64,000 bases of DNA from Nocardiopsis sp. YSL2 (GTDB taxonomy: Bacteria > Actinomycetota > Actinomycetes > Streptosporangiales > Streptosporangiaceae), in contig NZ_JAMOAO010000001.1 of NCBI RefSeq assembly GCF_030555055.1, forward strand, positions 5,518,001 to 5,582,000. The letters are read 5' to 3'. The notes under the pieces were generated by a model, which worked only from the letters and a program-made list of their open reading frames with translations, made no database searches and was not told the DNA's origin. This document shows positions 17,184 to 25,808 of the stretch, piece by piece. Position numbers and translations under genes: made by a program. Positions within the stretch are counted from its first letter, which is position 1. Every line of letters starts with the position of its first letter.

Positions 17184-18278
17184 TCAGGCTCCGAAGCGGA
17201 CCAGCGACCGGCCGCCCTGGCCCCGGCGCATGCGCTCGAAGGCCTCGGGCACCCCGTCGAGGGAGATCTCGTCGGTGATCATCGCCGACAGCCTCAGCTC
17301 GCCCGAGCGCACCTGCTCGGCCAGGACGGGGATGTCGCGGGCCGGGTCGCTGGACCCGAACACGCATCCGCGCAGCGTGCGCGCCTGGTGGAACAGCTCC
17401 AGGGCGTTGAAGCTCACCTCGTCGTCGACCCGGCCCAGTCCCACGACGGTGACGGTGCCCCCGCGCCGGGTGGCCTTCCAGGCCGCGCGCACCACCTTGG
17501 CCGACCCGACGACCTCGAAGACGTGGTCGGCGCCCCGGCCCTCGGTCAGCCCCCGCACCTGCTTGGTCAGCGTCGCGTCGGCCTGCAGGAAGTGGGTGGC
17601 GCCCAGCGACCGGGCCAGTTCCTCCTTGGCGGGGGAGACGTCCACCGCGATGAGGGGGTCGGCCCCCGCCAGGCGGGCCGCCTGGAGCAGTGACAGGCCC
17701 ACCCCGCCCAGGCCCATGACCACGGCGGACTGGCCCGGGCGCACGTGCGCGGAGTTGTTGACCGCGCCCCATCCGGTGATCACCGCGCAGCCGAGCACGG
17801 CGGCGACCGAGGGGTCGATGCCGTCGGGCAGGGGGACGACGGCGTGCACGGGCACGACGGTGGCCTCGGCGAAGGCGCCCGTGCCCAGCCCCGGGTAGAC
17901 GGGGGTGCCGTCGGTGAGTTCCGCGTAGGGCGTCAGCATGCCGTCCAGGGCGTGCTCGCACAGGTGGGGCTCGTCCTGGCGGCAGAACCAGCACTCGCGG
18001 CACGGCGGCGCCCAGTTGAGGATCACCTGCTGGCCCGGCATCACACTGGTCACGCCCTCGCCCACGGCCTCGACGGTCCCGGTGCCCTCGTGTCCCAGGA
18101 CGGCCGGCATCTTCTGCGCCAGGGTGCCGTTGGACAGGGACAGGTCGGAGTGGCAGACACCGGCCGCGGCGATGCGGACCCGCACCTGGCCGGGACCGGG
18201 GTCGGGCAGGACCACGTCGCGGATCTCCGGGGGCGCGTCGATCTCGTGGAAGACGGCGGCCTTGACGGTCGTACTCAT
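17184..18278 (-). CDS. zinc-dependent alcohol dehydrogenase (class III-like MDR)
   Basis: A 364-residue medium-chain dehydrogenase. Catalytic zinc ligands are C42/H43 (AAGVCHSDLS), the GHE motif at 62-64, and a Cys near 172 (LGCAVITGWGAV). The structural zinc site is the four cysteines at 93, 96, 99 and 107. NAD(H) binds at VVMGLGGVGLSLLQAARLAGA. The pattern fits the aryl-alcohol/mycothiol-type alcohol dehydrogenases used in degradative pathways; the substrate is not clear. A TetR-type palindrome lies about 40 bp upstream of the ATG, so it is probably repressed until induced. Confidence 0.92.
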   Translation of the reverse strand: MSTTVKAAVFHEIDAPPEIRDVVLPDPGPGQVRVRIAAAGVCHSDLSLSNGTLAQKMPAVLGHEGTGTVEAVGEGVTSVMPGQQVILNWAPPCRECWFCRQDEPHLCEHALDGMLTPYAELTDGTPVYPGLGTGAFAEATVVPVHAVVPLPDGIDPSVAAVLGCAVITGWGAVNNSAHVRPGQSAVVMGLGGVGLSLLQAARLAGADPLIAVDVSPAKEELARSLGATHFLQADATLTKQVRGLTEGRGADHVFEVVGSAKVVRAAWKATRRGGTVTVVGLGRVDDEVSFNALELFHQARTLRGCVFGSSDPARDIPVLAEQVRSGELRLSAMITDEISLDGVPEAFERMRRGQGGRSLVRFGA

Positions 18279-18316
18279 AGGGGCGCTCCAATCGCGGACT
18301 GCCGTGACCCTAGCAA

Positions 18317-18332
18317 TACCGACCGGTTGGTA
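18317..18332. promoter_or_regulatory. TetR-type operator upstream of the alcohol dehydrogenase
   Basis: TACCGACCGGTTGGTA is a near-perfect 16-bp palindrome (TACC-rACCGGTy-GGTA) of the kind bound by TetR repressors of catabolic genes. A related site precedes the molybdopterin oxidoreductase at 32939. Confidence 0.6.
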
Positions 18333-18408
18333 CAGAGCGCGGGTGGGGCGAGCCGGATCCTGGCACGGATCGTCCCGGACGGCGGGAACGGCGTCGACGT
18401 TTCCACGA

Positions 18409-18449
18409 AATCGCCGAACTCATGGCGATGACTTTGGAGAAATCGCCAT
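18409..18449. repeat. repeated AATCGCC / GGCGATG inverted repeats
   Basis: GAAATCGCC occurs twice, and GGCGAT lies between in opposite orientation. This gives nested dyads, the longer being ATGGCGAT (18422-18429) with ATCGCCAT (18442-18449). They lie 110-150 bp before the dimethylargininase-like gene and could be an operator or an mRNA hairpin. Confidence 0.45.
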
Positions 18450-18561
18450 CGTGGGCGCCCGGTCCCGCGGGTATCTTCGTCGCGTCCGTGCGGACGGTGT
18501 GACGCCGTCCACACCTGTTCACCGCCGGGGCTCGGCCCGCGGCGCGCGTCTGGGAGGTTCC

Positions 18562-19392
18562 ATGGCTCGATCCGGGGATGCGGTACGGACCCGGCGGCAC
18601 TACCTCATGTGCCCGCCCACCTACTTCGCCGTCGAATACGCGATCAATCCCTGGATGGACCCGGCGGCCGGTGTCGACCGCGCGCGGGCCATCCGGCAGT
18701 GGGAGGCCCTGCGCGACCTGTACCGCTCGCTGGGGCACCGGGTCAGTGAGATCACGCCGATCGACGGCCTGCCCGACATGGTCTTCGCCGCCAACGGCGC
18801 CCTGGTCGTCGACGGCCGGGTCTACGGCGCCCGCTTCGCCAGTGCCGAGCGCACCCCCGAGGGGCCCGCCTACCTGGACTGGTTCCGCCAGGCCGGGTTC
18901 ACCCAGACCCGAGAGCCCAAGCACGTCAACGAGGGCGAGGGCGACTTCATCACCCTCGACGAGGTCGTCCTGGCGGCCACGGGCTTTCGGACCGAGGCCG
19001 CCGCCCACCAGGAGGCCGAGCGCTTCCTCGGCCGCCCCGTCATCACCCTGCAACTGGTCGACCCGCGCTTCTACCACCTGGACACCGCCCTCTTCGCGCT
19101 CTCGGGCGACCAGGTCGCCTACTACCCGGGCGCCTTCTCCGACGGCAGCAGGCGTGTGCTGGCCTCGCTGTTCCCCGACGCCCTGCTGGCCACCGAGGAG
19201 GACGCGGCCGTCCTGGGGCTCAACGCGGTCTGCGACGGCACCGACGTCGTCATCGCGGCCGAGGCCGTGTCCCTGGCCGAGCGGCTGCGCGACCGGGGCT
19301 ACCGCGTGCACCCGGTGGAGCTGGACGAGCTGCGCAAGGCGGGCGGCGGCGCCAAGTGCTGCACCCTGGAGATCCGGCACGCACGCGACTGA
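18562..19392 (+). CDS. dimethylarginine dimethylaminohydrolase-like amidinohydrolase
   Basis: A 276-residue guanidino-group-modifying enzyme of the DDAH/arginine deiminase superfamily. Family marks are MCPPTYFAVEYAINPWMDP near the N-terminus, DMVFAANGALVVDG, the Glu-rich HVNEGEGDFI stretch, the catalytic His in RFYHLDTAL, and the C-terminal catalytic cysteine in GGGAKCCTLEIR (residue 266 or 267). DDAH members turn methylated arginines into citrulline; others act on arginine or ornithine-like substrates. GGGAGG precedes the ATG. The arginine-type degradation operon a few kb downstream makes a guanidino substrate plausible. Confidence 0.87.
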   Translation: MARSGDAVRTRRHYLMCPPTYFAVEYAINPWMDPAAGVDRARAIRQWEALRDLYRSLGHRVSEITPIDGLPDMVFAANGALVVDGRVYGARFASAERTPEGPAYLDWFRQAGFTQTREPKHVNEGEGDFITLDEVVLAATGFRTEAAAHQEAERFLGRPVITLQLVDPRFYHLDTALFALSGDQVAYYPGAFSDGSRRVLASLFPDALLATEEDAAVLGLNAVCDGTDVVIAAEAVSLAERLRDRGYRVHPVELDELRKAGGGAKCCTLEIRHARD

Positions 19393-19598
19393 CAAGGCCA
19401 GGGTGTCGAAAACGTACCCATGTGCGCATCCCGGCCACTAAACGTGCCTGAGTGTGGGAAATGCCACGCTGGGTCAGGGTGGACTAACTGATTGCTACTG
19501 GTCACGCGCGTGGGGTCGCTCCCGGACCGCCGCGGGTCGCCCGTACGCGGGACGATGGCCCCTGGTCAAAAACGCCCCGGCCCCTAGGGTTTGGAGAT

Positions 19599-20249
19599 GT
19601 GAAGACCAAACAGCGCCGACTGCCGCGTCGGGTCCGAGAACAGCAGATGATCGACGCCGCCGTCACCGCTTTCTCCAAGGGCGACTACCACACGGTCCGC
19701 GTGGAGGAGATCGCGGAGGCGGCCGGTACGTCCAAGCCCACCGTCTACCACTACCTCGGTTCCAAGGAAGGTCTGTTCACCGCCTGTGTGCGCCGGGAGG
19801 CCGACCGGCTCATCCAGGCCATCCGCAGGGCCGTCCACGAGCCACCGGCCGACGCCGGAGACGACCCCCTGCGCCGCGGGATCCAGGCCTTCTTCACCTA
19901 CGTCACCGAGAACCGCGAGAGCTGGACGGTCCTGTACCGTCGCGCCGCCGTCCAGGGCGAGCCCTTCGCGGCCGAGGCCACCCGGGTGCGCGAGCGTGTG
20001 ATGGCCGAGATCGTCGACCTCGTCACCACCTGCACCCGTGGCGCGCCCGGCGGCACCTCCGGTCACGACCAGAGGTGCCCTGACGCCAAGGACGCCCAGC
20101 TCATGGCCCGTATCGCGGTCAGTACCGCCGACGCCTTCGCCGACTGGCTCGTGGAGCACCCGGAGGAGTCGCCCGACGCCATGGCGGGGCACGTCACCGA
20201 GCTCGCCTGGTCGCACCTGGGCGAACACCGGGCGGGCGCCGCGCTGTGA
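19599..20249 (+). CDS. TetR/AcrR family regulator
   Basis: A 216-residue TetR regulator with HTH QQMIDAAVTAFSKGDYHTVRVEEIAEAAGTSKPTVYHYLGSKEGLF at residues about 16-62 and an all-helical effector domain. A hydrophilic insertion (TCTRGAPGGTSGHDQRCPD) near 145-165 is unusual. The GTG start sits too close to the only nearby GGAG for normal spacing, so the message may be leaderless. GTTTGG/CCAAAC arms flank the start codon and could be an autoregulatory site. A candidate for the TACCG-N2-CGGTNGGT operators seen elsewhere, but this is only inference. Confidence 0.87.
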   Translation: MKTKQRRLPRRVREQQMIDAAVTAFSKGDYHTVRVEEIAEAAGTSKPTVYHYLGSKEGLFTACVRREADRLIQAIRRAVHEPPADAGDDPLRRGIQAFFTYVTENRESWTVLYRRAAVQGEPFAAEATRVRERVMAEIVDLVTTCTRGAPGGTSGHDQRCPDAKDAQLMARIAVSTADAFADWLVEHPEESPDAMAGHVTELAWSHLGEHRAGAAL

Positions 20250-20272
20250 CGAGGCGGACGGGGGTGCCCCGC

Positions 20273-20300
20273 CGTCCCCGTGCCCTCGGACACGGGGACG
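20273..20300. terminator. hairpin terminator after the tetR gene
   Basis: A perfect 10-bp stem CGTCCCCGTG / CACGGGGACG around an 8-nt loop, placed between the tetR gene and the convergent SnoaL-like gene. Confidence 0.7.
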
Positions 20301-20367
20301 ACCCTCGCTCGCGCGTGCCCGGTGCGAGCGCCGCGCCGCGGGACCCGCACCGGGAGCGTTGCGCGTC

Positions 20368-20793
20368 CTATTCCCGCGGTGCCGGAGTGAGGCGTTCGTA
20401 GCAGTCGTAGTTGCGCTGGGCGATGATCCTGCCGTCCCGGAACTCCAGGAACGCCGCGATGTGGGCTCTCAGGACCTGGCCGGCGGCCAGGCCCGCGACC
20501 GGCACGGACAGCGTCCCGGACCACACCACCTCGAGGGCGACCTGGTCGCCCTCGGCGACGGCGTTGCGCACCTCGAAGTCCTGGTGGGCCAGCATCGACG
20601 CGCCCTGGCCGGCCGCCGCGACGACCTCCGACACGTCGCGGACCGTGCCGTCCGGGAACAGTGTGTTGGGCAGTTGCGTGTGGACCGACTCCGGGTGGAG
20701 GAAGGCGGAGAGCTCCTCGGGCCCGGCGAAGCGCGACACGGCCTGGTGGTAGCGGACGGCCGTACGGACGTGGGGGTGACTGGATTCCATCAT
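20368..20793 (-). CDS. SnoaL-like / NTF2-fold protein
   Basis: A 141-residue NTF2-fold protein: N-terminal helix VRTAVRYHQAVSRFAGPEELSAFLHPE, central SMLAHQDFEVRNAVAEGDQVALEVVWSGTL strands, and C-terminal HIAAFLEFRDGRIIAQRNYDCYE. Adjacent ATG codons (ATGATG) are both possible starts; the first is taken, with AAGG at suitable distance. It is divergent from a MarR gene, and the 34-bp gap is almost entirely palindromic operator, so it is very probably repressed by that MarR protein. The ligand is unknown. Confidence 0.85.
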   Translation of the reverse strand: MMESSHPHVRTAVRYHQAVSRFAGPEELSAFLHPESVHTQLPNTLFPDGTVRDVSEVVAAAGQGASMLAHQDFEVRNAVAEGDQVALEVVWSGTLSVPVAGLAAGQVLRAHIAAFLEFRDGRIIAQRNYDCYERLTPAPRE

Positions 20794-20796
20794 ATA

Positions 20797-20826
20797 GACA
20801 ACCTTAGTTGCACAACCATGGTTGTC
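20797..20826. promoter_or_regulatory. MarR-type operators in the divergent promoter
   Basis: ACAACCATGGTTGT (20812-20825) is a perfect palindrome, and CAACcttaGTTG (20799-20810) a second dyad just beside it. They fill the gap between the SnoaL-like and marR start codons, so one repressor could control both genes. Confidence 0.75.
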
Positions 20827-20827
20827 A

Positions 20828-21325
20828 ATGGACACTGGAGTCATGACACCACCAGTGGATCCCGATGACCTCGACACCGGCACCCTCGCCCTCTTCGTCG
20901 GATCGGCCGCGGCCTCCAGCGTCCAGGAGCGCATCGCCGCCGACGGCTTCACCGGTCTGCGGACCTCCCACGGCTACCTCTTCCAGCACCTCCTCGGCGC
21001 CGCGCCCACCATCCGGGACCTGGCCGCCGCGCTCGAGATGACCCAGCAGGGCGCCTCGAAGGCGGTGGCCGAACTCGAAGCGCTCGGCTACGCCGAACGC
21101 CGCCCCGACCCGCACGACGCCCGTGTCCGCCGCGTCGCCCTGACCCCCCGGGGCCACGAGGCCGTCGACGCGGCCCGCCGTGCCCGCACGGAACTGGAGG
21201 AACGTCTCCGCGAGTGTCTGGGGGACCGCGGCCTGGACACCGCCCGCGCTCTGCTGCGCGAGCTGCTCGACGAACTCGGCGGCACCGAGGCCGTGCGTCG
21301 GCGCCGGGTGCGGCCGCCGCGATGA
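20828..21325 (+). CDS. MarR family transcriptional regulator
   Basis: A 165-residue winged-helix regulator. The DNA-binding core is PTIRDLAAALEMTQQGASKAVAELEALGYAERRPDPHDARVRRVALTPRG, with the beta-wing Asp/Arg pattern (DPHDARVRR) typical of MarR proteins. N-terminal and C-terminal helices would form the dimer interface. I take the first ATG next to the operator; an ATG five codons later is possible. It is divergent from the SnoaL-like gene and probably autoregulated. The stop codon lies within the loop of a strong hairpin. Confidence 0.88.
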   Translation: MDTGVMTPPVDPDDLDTGTLALFVGSAAASSVQERIAADGFTGLRTSHGYLFQHLLGAAPTIRDLAAALEMTQQGASKAVAELEALGYAERRPDPHDARVRRVALTPRGHEAVDAARRARTELEERLRECLGDRGLDTARALLRELLDELGGTEAVRRRRVRPPR

Positions 21326-21345
21326 GGACGGCGCGGCGGCCGCAC
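21308..21345. terminator. bidirectional hairpin terminator
   Basis: A perfect 14-bp stem (GTGCGGCCGCCGCG / CGCGGCGGCCGCAC) with a 10-nt loop that contains the marR stop codon. It separates marR from the convergent aldehyde dehydrogenase operon. Confidence 0.7.
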
Positions 21346-21377
21346 CCCCCGGACCCGAGGCGCCCGGGTCGCCGCGG

Positions 21378-22820
21378 CTAGGCCAGCGAGCTCATGACGT
21401 GCTTGACGCGCGTGTAGTCCTCCAGGCTGTAGGCGGACAGGTCCTTGCCGTACCCCGAGTGCTTGAACCCGCCGTGCGGCATCTCCGAGGTCAGCTCCCC
21501 GTGGGAGTTCACCCAGACCGCGCCGAAGTCCAGCTCCGCGCTGACGCGCATCGCCCGCGCGTGGTCGGCCGTCCACACCGAGGACGCCAGCCCCTGGTCG
21601 ACCCCGTTGGCCAGGCCCACGGCCTCCGCCTCGTCGGCGAACCGCTGCACCGTCACGACCGGTCCGAAGACCTCCTCGCGCACGATCTCGTCGTCGGCGC
21701 GCAGACCCGACACGACCGTGGGCGCCAGGAAGAAGCCCCGCCCGCCCACCCGGTGCCCGCCGGTCTGCACGACCGCGTGCGCGGGCAGCCGCTCCAGCAA
21801 CCCCGTCACCCGCGCGAACTGGTCGGCGTTGTTGAGCGGACCGAAGTCGCCGTTCTGCCCGCTGGGCAGCCCCGTGGTCTGCTCCGAGGCCAGGCGTGCC
21901 AGCTCCGCCACGAACGCGTCGTGCACGCCCTCCTGCACCAGCACCCGCGTCGCGGCGGTGCAGTCCTGTCCGGCGTTGAGGAAGCCCCCGGCCACCACGC
22001 CCGCGGCCGTCGCCGCCACGTCGGCGTCGTCGAACACCAGCACCGGCGCGTTGCCGCCCAGCTCCAGGTGCAGGCGCTTGAGGTCGGCCGACGCCGCCCG
22101 CGCCACCTGCACACCTGCCCGGGTGGACCCGGTGATCGACACCAGGCGCGCGGCCGGGTGCTCCACCACCAGGCGGCCGGTGTCGCGGTCGCCCACCACC
22201 GTGGACAGCACGCCCGCCGGCAGCACCCGCGCGGCGAGCTCGGCGAGCATGACCGTGGTGGTCGGCGTGGTCTCGGCGGGCTTGAGCACGACCGTGTTGC
22301 CGGCGGCCAGCGCCGGACCGATCTTCCACACCGCCATCATCAGCGGGTAGTTCCACGGTGTCACGCCCACGCACACGCCCACCGGCTCGCGGCGGATCCA
22401 CGAGGTGTGCCCGCCCATGTACTCGGCGGCCGCGCGGCCCTCCAGGTGGCGCGCGGCCCCGGCGAAGAAGCGCAGGGTGTCCACGCAGAAGGGGATCTCC
22501 TCCTCCAGCATCGACGCGCGCGGCTTGCCGGTCTCGCGGCACTCGGCGTCGGCGAACTCCTCGGCCCGCGCGGCCAGGCCGTCGGCCAGGGCCAGCAGCA
22601 CCTCCTGGCGCCGTGCCGGGGCGGCCTCGCGGCGCAAGGTCGAGAAGGCGCGGGCGGCGGCGGTCATCGCGGCCTCCACCTCGGGCCCTCCGCAGATCCC
22701 CGCCCGGCCGCTCACCTCGCCGGTGACCGGGTCCACCAGGTCCAGGACCCGGTCCCCCTCGGGTAGGACGGGGGCGCCGTCGATGAAGCTCGGCAGGGTG
22801 TCGAACGCGTGCGTCGGCAT
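21378..22820 (-). CDS. aldehyde dehydrogenase (4-aminobutyraldehyde / 4-guanidinobutyraldehyde type)
   Basis: A 480-residue NAD(P)-dependent aldehyde dehydrogenase. The catalytic cysteine is in GGFLNAGQDCTAATRV and the general base Glu in LHLELGGNAPV. The cofactor site is GVTPWNYPLMMAVWKIGPALAAGNTVVLKPAETTP and ITGSTRAG. It resembles gamma-aminobutyraldehyde dehydrogenases (PatD/KauB types). It lies downstream of a ThDP decarboxylase and an agmatinase-family hydrolase in one operon. Its likely step is oxidation of 4-guanidinobutyraldehyde to 4-guanidinobutyrate, or of 4-aminobutyraldehyde to GABA. The substrate is inferred from context, not proven. Confidence 0.9.
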   Translation of the reverse strand: MPTHAFDTLPSFIDGAPVLPEGDRVLDLVDPVTGEVSGRAGICGGPEVEAAMTAAARAFSTLRREAAPARRQEVLLALADGLAARAEEFADAECRETGKPRASMLEEEIPFCVDTLRFFAGAARHLEGRAAAEYMGGHTSWIRREPVGVCVGVTPWNYPLMMAVWKIGPALAAGNTVVLKPAETTPTTTVMLAELAARVLPAGVLSTVVGDRDTGRLVVEHPAARLVSITGSTRAGVQVARAASADLKRLHLELGGNAPVLVFDDADVAATAAGVVAGGFLNAGQDCTAATRVLVQEGVHDAFVAELARLASEQTTGLPSGQNGDFGPLNNADQFARVTGLLERLPAHAVVQTGGHRVGGRGFFLAPTVVSGLRADDEIVREEVFGPVVTVQRFADEAEAVGLANGVDQGLASSVWTADHARAMRVSAELDFGAVWVNSHGELTSEMPHGGFKHSGYGKDLSAYSLEDYTRVKHVMSSLA

Positions 22821-22899
22821 GGTCTCTCGTTTCGTCGGTCGGTGTGGGAAGGGCGTGCCCCGGGTCGGGGGATCGGGGCGGACGGCGCCGGTCGGGTTC

Positions 22900-24519
22900 T
22901 CAGGCGGTGTGGGTGGGGGCGAACAGTCCCAGCACCATGGGCAGGACGACCACGTGCGGACCGGGCGCGGCCAGGGCGGCGGCCAGGTCCTCGCGCAGCC
23001 GCTCGGGTGCGGTGAGGGTGGAGGGCACCCCGAACGCGGCGGCCAGCGCGGCGAAGTCCGGGCGCGCCAGCTCCGTGTGGGCGGCCTGGCCGAACGCGTC
23101 CTCCATGTACTCGCGCAGGATGCCGTAGCCGCCGTCGTCGACGACCAGCCACGTCACGTCCAGATCGTGCTGGCGGGCGGTGGCCAGCTCCGCGATCGAG
23201 TACATGGCGCCGCCGTCGCCGGACACGGCCAGGACCGGCCCGTCCCCGGCGGCGGCCGCGCCCAGGGCGGCGGGCAGCCCGTAGCCGAGCCCGCCCGCGC
23301 CCTGCGCGGAGAACATCCGGCCCCGGCGCGGATCCCACGCCGACCACGCCCAGTAGGCGAGCATCGTCATGTCCCAGAAGCTCGGCGCGTCGTCGGGCAG
23401 CGCGGCGCGCACGGCGGCCAGCACGTCCCGTTCGGCGGACAGGTCCTGGGCGTCCAGGCGGGCGGCCACCGCGGCCCTGACCCCGGCCACCTCCGCGGCC
23501 ACGGCCGGGTCGTGCGGCCGGCGCGTGACCCGCGCGGCCAGCGCGGCCAGGGTCAGGGCGGCGTCGCCGTGCACGCCCAGCGCCGAGACGTTGGACTCCA
23601 GCTTGCCCAGGTCGGCCTCGACCTGCACCACCCGGCCCCGAGGGGCGAGGGTGTGGTAGTTGCTGGACAGCTCGCCCAGCCCCGATCCGACCACCAGGAG
23701 CACGTCGGCGCCGGCGAGGTAGTCCGTGGTGTGCCGGTCCTCCAGCCACGACTGGAGCGAGAGCGGGTGCTCCCACGGGAAGGCGTCCTTGGCGCCGAAC
23801 GTGGTCGCCACCGGCGCCTGCAGGGCCTCGGCCAGATCCAGCAGGGCCCCGTGGCCGCCCGCGCGGCCCACGCCGCCGCCGGCCAGCACGACCGGGCGCC
23901 GGGCGCCGTCCAGCAGCCGGGCCGCCTCGGCGACCAGTTCCGCGCGCGGCTCCAGAGGGGCGGGGGAGCCGTCCACGTCCGCCACGGGCGGCAGCGCGGT
24001 CGGCTCCAGCAGCACGTCCTGCGGGATCTCCACCAGCACCGGGCCGGCCGGGGCAGCGGCGGCGGTCCGCCAGGCCTCGGCCAGCGCCGAGGGGATCTGC
24101 GAGGCGTGCCGCGCCGTGTACACCGACTTGGTGACGTTCGCGAAGCCCGCCGACTGCTCGGGCAGCTCGTGCAGGAAGCCGCGCCGGGCCCCGCCCAGGC
24201 CCGCGCGCGGGATCTGGGCGCTGATCACGAGCACGGGCGCGCTGGAGGCCTTGGACTCCTGCAGCGAGGCCAGCGTCAGGAGCGCACCGGGTCCGGTGGA
24301 GACCAGCAGCGGAGCCACGCACCCGGTCCGCCGGGCGTAGCCGTCGGCGGCGAAGGCGGCGTTGTTCTCCACCCGGGCGGAGACGAACTCCAGTTCCGAG
24401 CGCCGCAGGGCGTCGAACAGCCCCAGCGCGTGCTGGCCCGGGATGCCGAACGCCACCCGGGCGCCCAGCGCCGTCAGGGTCTCGGTGACCAGGTCACCGC
24501 CGTTGCGCGGGGCGCCCAC
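22900..24519 (-). CDS. thiamine diphosphate-dependent decarboxylase, 2-ketoarginine decarboxylase-like
   Basis: A 539-residue ThDP enzyme with the three-domain acetolactate synthase/decarboxylase layout. The catalytic Glu lies in SARVENNAAFAADGYAR, and the ThDP/Mg motif is GDGGAMYSIAELATARQHDLDVTWLVVDDGGYG. The GTG start is 5 bp past the stop of the ureohydrolase gene, preceded by a G-rich ribosome site inside that gene. With its neighbours it fits AruI, the 2-ketoarginine decarboxylase of the arginine transaminase pathway. A generic acetolactate-synthase-like activity cannot be excluded. Confidence 0.87.
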   Translation of the reverse strand: MGAPRNGGDLVTETLTALGARVAFGIPGQHALGLFDALRRSELEFVSARVENNAAFAADGYARRTGCVAPLLVSTGPGALLTLASLQESKASSAPVLVISAQIPRAGLGGARRGFLHELPEQSAGFANVTKSVYTARHASQIPSALAEAWRTAAAAPAGPVLVEIPQDVLLEPTALPPVADVDGSPAPLEPRAELVAEAARLLDGARRPVVLAGGGVGRAGGHGALLDLAEALQAPVATTFGAKDAFPWEHPLSLQSWLEDRHTTDYLAGADVLLVVGSGLGELSSNYHTLAPRGRVVQVEADLGKLESNVSALGVHGDAALTLAALAARVTRRPHDPAVAAEVAGVRAAVAARLDAQDLSAERDVLAAVRAALPDDAPSFWDMTMLAYWAWSAWDPRRGRMFSAQGAGGLGYGLPAALGAAAAGDGPVLAVSGDGGAMYSIAELATARQHDLDVTWLVVDDGGYGILREYMEDAFGQAAHTELARPDFAALAAAFGVPSTLTAPERLREDLAAALAAPGPHVVVLPMVLGLFAPTHTA

Positions 24520-24523
24520 GGGT

Positions 24524-25477
24524 TCAGTCCCCCAGGCCGTGGTTGAGGGCCAGCACACTCACGAGGTCGTAGGCCACGTGCGAGGCGGCGGTGGCGGTGA
24601 TCTGCGCGTGGTCGTAGGCCGGGGCGACCTCCACCACGTCCGCGCCCACGAGGTGGCAGGTCGACAGCCCGCGCAGGATCTCCAGGAGCTCGCGGCTGGT
24701 CAGTCCGCCCGCCTCCGGGGTGCCCGTGCCCGGGGCGTGGGCGGGGTCCAGGACGTCGATGTCCACGGACACGTAGAGCGGGCGGCGGCCGACGCGCTGG
24801 CGCAGCGCGTCGGAGATCTCGTCCACGCCCTTGCGCATGACGTCGGCGGCGGTGACGATGCCGAAGCCGAAGCGCCGGTCGTCCTCCAGGTCGCGCTTGC
24901 CGTACAGCGGCCCGCGGGTGCCCACGTGCGCGATCGCCTCGGTGTCGAGGATGCCCTCCTCGACGGCGCGGCGGAACGGGGTGCCGTGCGTGTAGGGCTC
25001 ACCGAAGTAGGTGTCCCAGGTGTCCAGGTGGGCGTCGAAGTGGACCATGGCGATGGGGCCGTGCTGACGGTACAGCGAGCGCAGCAGGGGCAGCGCGATC
25101 GTGTGGTCGCCGCCCAGGGTGACCAGCTTGGTCCCGGCCCGCACGAACTCCGAGGCCGCCTGGTCGACGGTCTCGACGGCGTCGCCGATGGAGAACGGGT
25201 TGACCGCGATGTCGCCGCCGTCGACCACCTGCGCGGAGGCGAACGGGGACACGTCCAGGCCCGGGTGGTAGGGGCGCAGCAGGCGGCTGGCCTCACGGAT
25301 GGCCGAGGGGCCGAACCGGGCCCCGGGACGGTAGGACACACCGGTGTCGAAGGGCACACCGACGACGGCGATGTCGGCCTTGTCGACCTGGTCGATGCGC
25401 GGCAGCCGCGCGTAGGTCGCCGGTCCGGCGAAGCGCGGGACGAGACTGGAGTCGGTGGGTCCGATCGGTGTGTTCAT
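24524..25477 (-). CDS. speB: agmatinase-family ureohydrolase (guanidinobutyrase candidate)
   Basis: A 317-residue arginase/agmatinase-family enzyme. The two-manganese site is complete: LGGDHTIALP, VHFDAHLDTWD, and YVSVDIDVLDPAHAPGTGTPEAGG. Members hydrolyse guanidino compounds to an amine plus urea. It is first in an operon with a ThDP decarboxylase and an aldehyde dehydrogenase, which makes 4-guanidinobutyrate (giving GABA and urea) a better guess than agmatine. The promoter faces the divergent PucR regulator across a 331-bp gap containing an inverted repeat. The symbol reflects family level only. Confidence 0.9.
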   Translation of the reverse strand: MNTPIGPTDSSLVPRFAGPATYARLPRIDQVDKADIAVVGVPFDTGVSYRPGARFGPSAIREASRLLRPYHPGLDVSPFASAQVVDGGDIAVNPFSIGDAVETVDQAASEFVRAGTKLVTLGGDHTIALPLLRSLYRQHGPIAMVHFDAHLDTWDTYFGEPYTHGTPFRRAVEEGILDTEAIAHVGTRGPLYGKRDLEDDRRFGFGIVTAADVMRKGVDEISDALRQRVGRRPLYVSVDIDVLDPAHAPGTGTPEAGGLTSRELLEILRGLSTCHLVGADVVEVAPAYDHAQITATAASHVAYDLVSVLALNHGLGD

Positions 25478-25808
25478 CGGTGGTGCTCCCTGTCGGTGCG
25501 TCGGTGGACGTCGTCGTCGAATGCGGTCAGTGGGAGGTGGTCGGGGAGGGGCGGCGCCGTCGCCGGGGCGGTCGGGGCCGTGAGTCCCGGAGCCCGGGGC
25601 GGGGACGGTGTCCTCGCCCCGCAGGCGGCTCCGCGGGTCACACGAACTGTCGTCAGGTTAGGTAGCGATTACACTCCTCTCCAGTGGATGATCCGCACCA
25701 GAACCGAACCTGATCTGGACGAATCATCCACAACGTGCGGTCCGCGCCTCCGTGGACGCAACACCGGCGACACACGTCCGCGCCCCCGGCGCGGGGAAGG
25801 GCCCCGCC
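25478..25808. other. 331-bp divergent promoter region
   Basis: This gap between the ureohydrolase operon and its PucR-type regulator holds both promoters and the dyad at 25685-25730. I see no gene in it. Confidence 0.6.
25685..25730. promoter_or_regulatory. putative PucR operator pair
   Basis: TGGATGAT (25685-25692) and ATCATCCA (25723-25730) form a perfect 8-bp inverted repeat with centres 38 bp apart, set in a locally AT-richer stretch about 80-125 bp before the pucR-like ATG. This suits binding by a dimeric activator such as the adjacent PucR protein. Confidence 0.5.

Noticed and set aside
18361..18376. TGGCACGGATCGTCCC as a sigma-54 promoter
   Set aside because: The -12 box is absent (GTCCC instead of TTGCW).
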